Source of the DNA: an uncultured Myxococcales bacterium
GTDB taxonomy: Bacteria > Myxococcota_A > UBA9042
Reading direction: 5' to 3'
NCBI GenBank assembly: GCA_937915965.1
Contig: CALGHC010000797.1
Coordinates: 1 to 8,223 of the forward strand
Length of the DNA stretch: 8,223 bases
This document shows, piece by piece, positions 1 to 5,917 of this stretch (within the stretch, counting starts at the first letter, position 1; each line of letters starts with the position of its first letter). A program made the translations under genes and the position numbers. Under the pieces are notes generated by a model, which searched no databases, was not told the DNA's origin, and saw nothing but the letters and a program-made list of their open reading frames with translations.

Positions 1-1
1 T

Positions 2-169
2 ACACTCGTCATCACTTCCACTGCGGCGATATATGGGCCGGCCTTCGTACCCCCAGTTGCCGAGCGGCTCGGCAACCCCCGCTTGCTCATCTCGGGTGTC
101 GCGTCCGGGCTCGTCGGCTACGCAGTTGGCAACTACCTCGGGCTCGGGCTCGCGTGGTTGCTTTCGTGA
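2..169 (+). CDS. C-terminal fragment of a DUF819 (YjcL-like) family membrane protein
   Basis: The reading frame is open from the left edge and stops at TGA 167-169, giving the last 55 residues of a protein that begins outside the window. The fragment starts TLVITSTAAIYGPAFVPPVA and continues through a hydrophobic Gly-rich helix (about residues 32-54) to a terminal LLS. From memory of the family, DUF819 proteins end in this way: a small-residue stretch of the type 'S-x-A-x-x-x-GPA', a short polar segment, then a last helix rich in G-Y-A-x-G. DUF819 proteins are polytopic inner-membrane proteins of unknown substrate. Seen directly: the open frame, the hydrophobic tail and the GPA motif. Inferred: the family name. 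Another transporter-like polytopic protein remains possible because only the end is visible. Its link to the next gene, 175 bp downstream on the same strand, is unclear. Confidence 0.68.
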   Translation, partial: TLVITSTAAIYGPAFVPPVAERLGNPRLLISGVASGLVGYAVGNYLGLGLAWLLS

Positions 170-194
170 AGGACGCGCGTGAGGGCATCGGTGA

Positions 195-226
195 AAGGTG
201 CCAGCCACCTTCTCGCCAGCCACCTT
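195..226. repeat. Short hairpin plus 15-bp tandem repeat in the intergenic region
   Basis: AAGGTG (195-200) and CACCTT (206-211) are perfect inverted arms around a 5-nt loop, CCAGC. The right arm is part of a tandem duplication with a 15-bp period: GCCAGCCACCTT occurs at 200-211 and again at 215-226, separated by CTC, and the bases after the second copy (GTC) nearly match the spacer. The left arm could therefore pair with either of two right arms. It lies 26 bp after the stop of the upstream gene and about 120 bp before the lipoprotein start. There is no U-tract, so a classic intrinsic terminator is not supported. It could be a degenerate interspersed palindromic repeat or an mRNA leader structure. 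The rest of the 170-344 gap shows nothing I can name. Confidence 0.5.
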
Positions 227-344
227 GTCGACAGGGATGCGCGTGTCCGAAGGAGAAGACTCCGTCGCAATCCTTGCGCGGTGCCTCCCCGCCATGCTAC
301 CCGGTACGTCGTTCGCTCGCCGTGCCCACCAGCAGCGGGATCCC

Positions 345-2267
345 ATGCAGGCCGACCATCTCCCGACGCCCGGCTGGCGCCCTGAGCTTGATCATGCCGC
401 CGTCTGGCGACGGCGTCGCGTCGCGATACTCCTGCTCTCGACCTCGCTAGCCATCGTTTCATGCCAGGCGGCAGAAGCACCACCTCACCGGGTGGTTCTG
501 CACCTTCACGGCGACGCCTACCAGCGGGGTCTCGCACATGGCCGCGCGTTGTCGGGGCGGGTCCACTCGCTCTACACGACGCTCCTCACCTCGTCGCTCC
601 TGCCCTATCTCAACCGCGAACAGCCAGCCATCTCCGGGCTTCTGCCGCGCTACGGAAAGGCTCCGTACGACAAGGGCAACTTCTCATACCAGCTTCTTCT
701 CGACTCCGCCTTGGCGATTGAAGCCGACCTTCCCGACCGCTTCCGCGAAGAGTTGCGTGGCCTCGCCGATGGCTCCGGCTTGCCCTATGACGAGGTCCTG
801 ATTCTCAACACCTTCGTCGACACGGTCATGGCGGTGCGCGGCATCGCTTTGGCCATCCGCCGCAGCAACGCGCCCCAACTCACCGAGGCGCAGGTCCTTG
901 GCCTGGAGGGCGACGGCCGCGACAACGACGGCGACGGCAAGACGGATGAGCCCGGCGAAGGGACGCTCACTGACATCGAGCCGCTGTCTCACGCGTTGTT
1001 CGTCGAGATCCCAACCTCGCCGGTGTTCCGATTCGTCCTCAGCGATCCGAATGGGGTCAATCCGCAGAGCGTGCGGGTGCAGCTCGACAGCGCCGTGTAT
1101 GAGCCAGGCGACCCGGCGGTCAAGGCCACCGCCGTCGACGGCGAAACACTGGAAGTAGTCTTTTCACCGACGGTAGCCCTTCCAGCCGCAGCCACCGTCG
1201 CGCTCGTCCTTCAGGCCGCCGATGACCTGATCGTAGCCGATCCACCGCCGGCCCACGCCAGCAACCTGCGCGATGTGCAGCTCGCCTTTACGACTGTTGG
1301 CGCTGGCCAGCGCCCCTTCGAGGTGCCCAACCGCGGCCTCGACGACGGCCGCAGCCAACCGCCGTCGCTGGCGTTCGCGCTGCGCGGCAGCGCGACGACG
1401 GACGGCCGCACCCTGCTGGCGCAACATTTCGCACTCCTGGACGCAAACACCGCGCACGACCATACCGCGTTGTTTGTGCACCACCCCGATGACGGCCCAC
1501 CGTTCGCGGTAGTTGGCTGGTCGGGCGTCGTCTGGGGCCTCTCCGGACTCTCTGACGCTGGACTCGGCGCAACATGCAACCATTCGGACACGCTGGACAA
1601 TGCGATCGTCAAGAGCCTGTTGCCCAAGATTGGCGACCTGGCCAACGCCCAGATTGTCGGCCGCGGCCTTCCGATAGGCTTCGCGATCCGACAGATCCTC
1701 GACGGCCGCTCGACGGTGCTGCAGGGCGCGGCCGGGCTGCGGGGCGTGCCCCACCTGTTCGGCTGGGTGTGCCTCCTCGCCGACGCCCAAGGCGGCGTCC
1801 GCGCCGTCGAGGTCGAGACCGACCTGTCGGGCGACCTGGACGGCGGCGCCGTCGACTATGGCCCCGAGATCGCCGACCCGGGCAACCGCGACTCGCACGG
1901 CCGCCGGCTCGCGTCTGTGGGCGAGGACGATCTGCGCGTCGGCGTTCACTTCAACCGCGACGTCGACGACCTCTTCCGGATCGAGGTGCAGGGCATCCGA
2001 ATCGGCCCACAGCGGGACTGGAGCTCGTACTGGTACCGGTCGCAGCGCGTCTTCGCGCTGCTCGGCGAAGCCATCGCGGCGGGCTACGGCGGATTCGACC
2101 GTGAAGCTGTCTTCGAGCTCCTACGTCGGCCCCACTTCATCGATCACAGCGACAGCATGAACGCGGTCGTGATCGATCCGGCGGCCAGGGTGATCTACCA
2201 CGCGATGGGAACGGTCCCGGCGACTGACGCTCCTTTCGAGGCGGTCTCGCTGTGGGAGGTGCCGTGA
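345..2267 (+). CDS. C45-type Ntn acyltransferase/hydrolase-like lipoprotein with inserted Ca-motif and Ig-like region
   Basis: A 640-residue protein. I chose ATG 345 because it gives a lipoprotein signal: a basic WRRRR stretch at 21-25, a hydrophobic core, and lipobox IVSC with Cys40 as the lipidation site. The frame is open back to GTG 198, but that start would bury the signal. Residues 50-175 look like the N-terminal helical region of C45/phospholipase-B-like proteins (GDAYQRGLAHG, then NTFVDTV). Residues 190-202 are a Ca-binding-type DGRDNDGDGKTDE. Residues about 228-317 look like an Ig-like beta domain. The Ntn core follows (about 340-620; DGRTLLAQH, VGWSGVVWGLSGLSDAGL, FGWVCLLAD). Family members cleave themselves and expose an N-terminal Cys to hydrolyse or transfer acyl groups from amides or esters. 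Here the aligned nucleophile is Ser341, and the usual RNxD and GxNxxG positions read QHFA and GLSDAG, so activity is doubtful. Mature cysteines besides Cys40 are only C411 and C476. The stop overlaps the barrel gene by 4 nt. The family call is good; the substrate is unknown. Confidence 0.78.
   Translation: MQADHLPTPGWRPELDHAAVWRRRRVAILLLSTSLAIVSCQAAEAPPHRVVLHLHGDAYQRGLAHGRALSGRVHSLYTTLLTSSLLPYLNREQPAISGLLPRYGKAPYDKGNFSYQLLLDSALAIEADLPDRFREELRGLADGSGLPYDEVLILNTFVDTVMAVRGIALAIRRSNAPQLTEAQVLGLEGDGRDNDGDGKTDEPGEGTLTDIEPLSHALFVEIPTSPVFRFVLSDPNGVNPQSVRVQLDSAVYEPGDPAVKATAVDGETLEVVFSPTVALPAAATVALVLQAADDLIVADPPPAHASNLRDVQLAFTTVGAGQRPFEVPNRGLDDGRSQPPSLAFALRGSATTDGRTLLAQHFALLDANTAHDHTALFVHHPDDGPPFAVVGWSGVVWGLSGLSDAGLGATCNHSDTLDNAIVKSLLPKIGDLANAQIVGRGLPIGFAIRQILDGRSTVLQGAAGLRGVPHLFGWVCLLADAQGGVRAVEVETDLSGDLDGGAVDYGPEIADPGNRDSHGRRLASVGEDDLRVGVHFNRDVDDLFRIEVQGIRIGPQRDWSSYWYRSQRVFALLGEAIAAGYGGFDREAVFELLRRPHFIDHSDSMNAVVIDPAARVIYHAMGTVPATDAPFEAVSLWEVP
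2254..2260 (+). promoter_or_regulatory. Shine-Dalgarno site that sets the barrel gene start
   Basis: GGGAGGT lies inside the last codons of the lipoprotein gene, with GGAGG ending 4 nt before GTG 2264. It supports GTG 2264 over the in-frame GTG 2252, which precedes the site, and over ATG 2321, which has no comparable site. Its position, together with the GTGA stop/start overlap, indicates translational coupling of the two genes. Confidence 0.6.
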
Positions 2268-3541
2268 AGCGGTCGACCCACCTGGCCGCCGAGAGGTGCC
2301 GGGCCAACGCGGCTGGCGCGATGGCCCGGGCCAGATCGGCCGCGATCGCGGCGGTGCTGGTCGGGCTGCTGATGCCGGCGCTTGGATCCGCAGGCACGAC
2401 GGACGTTGTCCCCAAGGGATTGTTTGTCTTCGACATCGCCTACATGAACTCGACGACCGACAAGGCATTCGGCGACGGGCGCGAGGTGCTGCCGCTACTC
2501 GAAGGCATCAAGCGCTACGAACCTGGAGGCGGCCTGCAGGGGACCGTGACGGCCAATCCGTTCGTGCGACTGCGGCTGATCACGACCCAGATCCTCTTTG
2601 GCGTGACCGACAACCTCACAGCGGTGCTCGCGCTTCCCTATGTCCTGGATGCGACGATCGACACCCGCATGGGCTGGACGCCGGGCGACTACCAGAGCCA
2701 ACTCGGCCGCCCTTACTCGGAGACTGACTTCTGGCAGTGGGCGGGCTCGATGGGCCAGCCGCGGCCCGTGCAGCGCTGGGTCGGCAACCAGGGGGTTCTG
2801 GCGGACCTCGTGTTGGCCGCCCGCTACCGACTACCCCGCCCAGAGCTGCTCCGCCGGTGGAATATCCAATGGGCGGTGCACCTGCAGGGAGCGCTGCCGA
2901 CCGGCGTCGAACCCGACCCCGAAGACCTCGTGACCGCCGGCACGAGCGCCTGGCACCTTCACTCGTACGCAGATCTGGAGCTCCACCTCGCCGCCGACAA
3001 ACGTTTCTCCTGGGGCGGCGTCGATCGACTGACCGTCGGCGTCGACAGCTATTTCGGCTGGCTGCGGCCGCGCACGTTCGTGACTCCGGCAGGCCTCAAG
3101 CACCCGCTTCTCCTCAACCTGCGACCGTACGTGGGCGACACCTACACGGTGGACGGCGGAGACTGGCTCGCCAGCTCTTTCGTGATCGACGTCGTTGCGT
3201 TGGTCGGACCGACATTCGCGACCTGGCTGAGCAAGGGTCGCCTCGACGTCGCGCGCAGTTTCCCGCCCTTGGTGACCCTGACGGTCTCGTACCGCTACCT
3301 GCACACCGCGCAAAGCGATTGGACGTCAAAGTCCGACCTGTGGGACTGGAAGAATGAGAAAGCCTGGCGCCCGGGCGACAAACAAACATTCAACGCGACA
3401 GCGACCTTGGGTCTATTGCGCCTCGGTGCGCCGCTGCAGCTCTACGTCAGCTGGCGTACCCAAGAGTTGGTGGCGGGACGCAACACCCGACCTGCGAACG
3501 TACTCAGCGTCGGGACTCGCCTGTTTGCTGCGTTCTGGTGA
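2264..3541 (+). CDS. Outer-membrane beta-barrel protein, MetA-pathway transporter-like
   Basis: A 425-residue protein. GTG 2264 is preferred because GGAGG sits 4 nt upstream and the codon overlaps the previous stop (GTGA). ATG 2321 would instead begin directly at the signal peptide. Residues 20-43 form a Sec signal (MARAR, a hydrophobic AAIAAVLVGLLMPAL core, cleavage near GSA/GTT). The mature chain has no long hydrophobic helix. It alternates polar and hydrophobic residues, is rich in Tyr, Trp and Thr, and ends in LFAAFW, whose terminal aromatic is the usual outer-membrane barrel recognition signal. The segment LFGVTDNLTAVLALPYV (about residues 108-124) resembles the 'GxTDNLxLxxxLPY' strand of barrels grouped with phenol-degradation MetA-like proteins. 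Such proteins are thought to pass hydrophobic compounds, but the substrate cannot be read here. Coupling to the lipoprotein suggests a joint envelope function. Its 3' end overlaps the opposite-strand HEAT-like gene by 38 bp. The barrel fold is fairly sure; the family name is tentative. Confidence 0.75.
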   Translation: MKRSTHLAAERCRANAAGAMARARSAAIAAVLVGLLMPALGSAGTTDVVPKGLFVFDIAYMNSTTDKAFGDGREVLPLLEGIKRYEPGGGLQGTVTANPFVRLRLITTQILFGVTDNLTAVLALPYVLDATIDTRMGWTPGDYQSQLGRPYSETDFWQWAGSMGQPRPVQRWVGNQGVLADLVLAARYRLPRPELLRRWNIQWAVHLQGALPTGVEPDPEDLVTAGTSAWHLHSYADLELHLAADKRFSWGGVDRLTVGVDSYFGWLRPRTFVTPAGLKHPLLLNLRPYVGDTYTVDGGDWLASSFVIDVVALVGPTFATWLSKGRLDVARSFPPLVTLTVSYRYLHTAQSDWTSKSDLWDWKNEKAWRPGDKQTFNATATLGLLRLGAPLQLYVSWRTQELVAGRNTRPANVLSVGTRLFAAFW

Positions 3542-4610
3542 GGCCAAGGGCGGCCAGCGCGTCGGCAGCCAACGTCGCGATCGCGACGCGGTCGCCACTG
3601 ACCGGGTCGCGGACCGCGCGCGGGTCGCCGGCCAGGCCATCAAGCAGCGCTCTTGCCCGCTCAGGCCGCATCGTCTGCCCACGAGCGATAGCCCGCGCCG
3701 CGCCCGTCCGCAGCCATGGGTCACGGGATCGCGCGGCCTCTTCGATGAGCTTCGCTGGCACGGTCGCGTCGAGCAGGGCGAACGTCGCGAGTGCCTCGGC
3801 CGCGGTGGCGCTGTCGGCATGATGGACGAGGGCGGCGATGTCGTTCCGTGCGGGTAGCCAGCCGATCGCGCCAACTGTGCGAACGATCAACACGCGAACG
3901 CGCTGGTCGGTCTCGGCTCCGTCGCGGACGTGGGCGATCAGGCGGCGGATCATGCCGACGTCGGGGCGCCGCGCGGACTGCCGCCATACTCCCGCGACAA
4001 CTGCCTCACGAACCGAGGCGTCGGCGTGTCGCAGACCGTCAAAGGCGTAGAGGGCCGGCGTGTCGCAGCCCGTCGCGAAGTGCAAGCGCACGGCGGCAGC
4101 GGCGACGGCCGCGTCGGCGTGCACCAGCAGGGGTGTGGCAAAGCCGGCGAGTCGCGGGTGGCCCCGCGCGAACGATATGGTGGCGCCGAGCATCGCGTGA
4201 AGGACCCGCGCGCGGTCGCTGCGGGCGCCGATTCGAAACAGCGCGAGACCGCCATCGCCGGCAACGAGACCGCTGATGCGAGCACGCGCTGCGGCGTCAG
4301 CCGCGGAGCCAGGCGTGCTTTCGACGAGCGCCGCGATGGCCTTGCCGAGCGCCTGCTCGCCTGGCGGCGTTTGAAACAACGGGTCCAGCTGCTGAGGCAG
4401 GGCGTTGCGCTCGGCGACGAGCCGGCCAAAATCGCACCAAGCCCCGCGCGGCCTATCGTGCGCGGCGCCGGTGCGCGTCAGCGCCCGGCCACGGGGCACT
4501 TCGAGGGCCGGTGGCCAGACGGGATCCTCGAACCGAGGCGACGGCGCAGCCGCGAACGCCGGCGCTGTGGCGAAAAATGCGACAATGGTGATGAGAGCGG
4601 TGCGGTTCAC
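3504..4610 (-). CDS. Secreted HEAT-like alpha-repeat protein
   Basis: A 368-residue protein. Starting at GTG 4610 gives a clean Sec signal: MNRTALITIVAFFATAPAFA with AxA cleavage sites near residues 20-22, followed by a Pro-rich PSPRFEDPVWPP. No strong ribosome-binding site precedes it. An upstream in-frame TTG (4661) with GAGGG about 10 nt before it would add 17 residues, and the frame is open to 4757. From about residue 105 to 356 the protein is Ala/Leu/Arg-rich with repeated helix pairs of the HEAT type, for example HADASVREAVVAGVWR, HHADSATAAEALATFALL and SRDPWLRTGAARAIARG. HEAT repeats are binding scaffolds, and no catalytic motif is visible. Two Cys occur in the mature chain (C59, C182). 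It is transcribed away from the AI-2E operon and converges on the barrel gene, overlapping its last 38 bp. The fold is likely; the partner and role are unknown. Confidence 0.72.
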   Translation of the reverse strand: MNRTALITIVAFFATAPAFAAAPSPRFEDPVWPPALEVPRGRALTRTGAAHDRPRGAWCDFGRLVAERNALPQQLDPLFQTPPGEQALGKAIAALVESTPGSAADAAARARISGLVAGDGGLALFRIGARSDRARVLHAMLGATISFARGHPRLAGFATPLLVHADAAVAAAAVRLHFATGCDTPALYAFDGLRHADASVREAVVAGVWRQSARRPDVGMIRRLIAHVRDGAETDQRVRVLIVRTVGAIGWLPARNDIAALVHHADSATAAEALATFALLDATVPAKLIEEAARSRDPWLRTGAARAIARGQTMRPERARALLDGLAGDPRAVRDPVSGDRVAIATLAADALAALGLTRTQQTGESRR

Positions 4611-4646
4611 GCCCAGCAGCGTAATCCAGGCGGCAACGGCGGTCCA

Positions 4647-4660
4647 TGCGAGCGCTCGCA
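4647..4660. promoter_or_regulatory. Perfect 14-bp palindrome, candidate operator
   Basis: TGCGAGCGCTCGCA is a perfect even palindrome (7-bp half-sites TGCGAGC/GCTCGCA). It lies 37 bp before the HEAT-like gene's GTG start and 75 bp before the AI-2E start. The symmetry fits a dimeric regulator site between divergent genes. If the HEAT-like gene really starts at TTG 4661, the palindrome would fall in its first codons. No regulator gene is in the window. Confidence 0.4.
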
Positions 4661-4685
4661 ATCCCCCGGCACCCTCGCTATGCTC

Positions 4686-4702
4686 GTCGGCGATTCGCCG
4701 AC
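4686..4702. promoter_or_regulatory. Perfect 17-bp inverted repeat (8-bp arms), candidate operator or leader hairpin
   Basis: GTCGGCGA and TCGCCGAC are exact reverse complements around a single T. It ends 33 bp before the AI-2E GTG start at 4736, so it could be a regulator binding site. In RNA it could be a leader hairpin (GTCGGC/GCCGAC around GATTC). No U-tract follows, so a terminator is not supported. Together with the palindrome 25 bp to its left, it makes up most of the recognisable structure in the 125-bp divergent gap. I could not define -35/-10 boxes with confidence. Confidence 0.42.
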
Positions 4703-4735
4703 CACGCCGGCAAAACCGCCCATCGAGGCTCGACC

Positions 4736-5917
4736 GTGCCCACTCGCAGCGATTCATGGCAGCGCCTCTTCTATCAGGTCGTGCTGCTCAGCTCGGCGGC
4801 AGCCCTGCTGATGTGGCTGGTGATGCGCCTGAAAGTCGTCAGCGTCCCGGTTCTGATTGGTTTCTTTATCGCGTATGCCCTGCATCCGGTGGTGCTGTGG
4901 CTACGTGTCAGACGGGTCCCTGGATTCGTCGCTCTGACCGTCCCGCTCACCGCGGCAGTTGGATTGCTAATCGTGCTCTTCGTCGTGGTGCTGCCTGGGC
5001 TGGGCCGCGAGCTGGTACAGGCCAGCCAGAGTGTGCCCGGCAAAGCCCGCGACATCCTCACAGAGTGGTCGCCGTGGTTCCAGAAGACGCTGGGCGTGTC
5101 TCTTGACTCGCTGGTAGAAGCCGACGCGCTGCAGCGCGCGGTGCAGGACCTCTTTCGCGAACTGATTGGGCCAGCCCGTTCCCTGCTCGGCTGGGTGTGG
5201 AACAGCGCCAAAGACATCGCGATGACCGTCGGCAGCCTGCTGCTGATCGTCGTCGTCGCTGCGTTCCTCATCGACGACTACACCCGCATCGTTCAGAACC
5301 TGACCAACCTGGTGCCACGGTCCGAGCTGCCGCGTGTCAGCCGCGTCGTCCGGCGAATCGACGAAACCCTCATGGGTTTCCTGCGCGGTGAGCTGCTGCT
5401 GCTCGCGTTGGCGACCGTCTGGCTAACCGCCGGTTTGCTGATCGTCGGTGTTCCATTCGCCCTGGTGATCGGCCCCTTCTCCGCCCTGATCTATCTGGTG
5501 CCCTATGTCGGTCTCATCGTCGGAACACTGCTTTCAGTGCTCGTTGCCGTACTTGAGTCGCCGACGTGGCCCGAGTTCTTCGCCGTTCTAACCGTGTTTT
5601 CGTCTTTCTACGCGGTCGATATCTTGTTCATCACGCCGCGAATCATCGGCAACCGAGTCGGGCTGCGGCCGCTCGTCGTTCTCGTTGGCATCGTGGCCGG
5701 TGGCGAGCTCTTCGGCATCGTCGGCGTGCTGCTGGCGATCCCATCGCTTGCGGTCGGCCGCATCCTGCTGCTAGAAATCGTCGACCAGTATCGAGCGTCC
5801 CCGGCCTACCTCGGCCGAAGAAGCGCCGAAGTCGTCATCACACCAGCTGCTGCTCCTCTCGCCGTCGGCGCCTCCGACGCGAACGAGCCGCCCCACAGCG
5901 AGCAGACCCACGAATGA
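4736..5917 (+). CDS. AI-2E family transporter (PF01594-type membrane permease)
   Basis: A 393-residue polytopic inner-membrane protein. GTG 4736 is chosen because GAGG lies 7-8 nt upstream and the first helix follows at once; the frame runs back to ATG 4646, but that adds an Arg-rich stretch with no ribosome-binding site. Hydrophobic segments lie at about 11-30, 35-56, 63-85, 160-180, 218-238, 239-263, 273-297 and 310-345, with a soluble loop at about 90-158, the layout of this family. Signatures seen: FLIDDYTRI at 177-185, the helix ending in LVPYVG (254-259), and the closing block 310-343 with V-G-I-V-A-G-G-x-x-F-G-I-V-G-V-L-L-A-I-P. Members export varied small molecules or ions; the autoinducer-2 link of TqsA is one case and should not be assumed here. 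The C-terminal tail (about 350-393) is polar and cytosolic. The stop overlaps the next gene by ATGA, so the transporter and kinase are probably co-translated. The family is confident; the substrate is unknown. Confidence 0.9.
   Translation: MPTRSDSWQRLFYQVVLLSSAAALLMWLVMRLKVVSVPVLIGFFIAYALHPVVLWLRVRRVPGFVALTVPLTAAVGLLIVLFVVVLPGLGRELVQASQSVPGKARDILTEWSPWFQKTLGVSLDSLVEADALQRAVQDLFRELIGPARSLLGWVWNSAKDIAMTVGSLLLIVVVAAFLIDDYTRIVQNLTNLVPRSELPRVSRVVRRIDETLMGFLRGELLLLALATVWLTAGLLIVGVPFALVIGPFSALIYLVPYVGLIVGTLLSVLVAVLESPTWPEFFAVLTVFSSFYAVDILFITPRIIGNRVGLRPLVVLVGIVAGGELFGIVGVLLAIPSLAVGRILLLEIVDQYRASPAYLGRRSAEVVITPAAAPLAVGASDANEPPHSEQTHE

Noticed and set aside
198..344. GTG 198 as the start of the lipoprotein gene, adding 49 residues
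   Set aside because: It would place the lipoprotein signal about 70 residues into the chain and begins inside the AAGGTG repeat. ATG 345 gives a usable signal and lipobox.
170..344. Sigma-70-type promoter for the lipoprotein operon (TTGCGC near 274 with a weak downstream box)
   Set aside because: The -10 match is poor at any acceptable spacing, so no promoter call is justified.
1164..1949. 261-codon open frame on the minus strand inside the C45 gene
   Set aside because: It is antisense to a recognisable protein and has the Arg/Ala/Gly-rich composition typical of GC-rich shadow frames, with no motif or ribosome-binding site.
3930..4811. 293-codon open frame on the plus strand, opposite the HEAT-like gene
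   Set aside because: It is low-complexity Arg/Gly-rich, has no domain, and crosses the divergent gap into the AI-2E gene in another frame. The minus-strand reading has a signal peptide and helical repeats.
5566..5913. Upstream extension of the kinase gene by 116 codons
   Set aside because: It lies within the AI-2E gene in another frame and is Arg-rich without structure. The ATGA overlap at 5914 gives a natural start.
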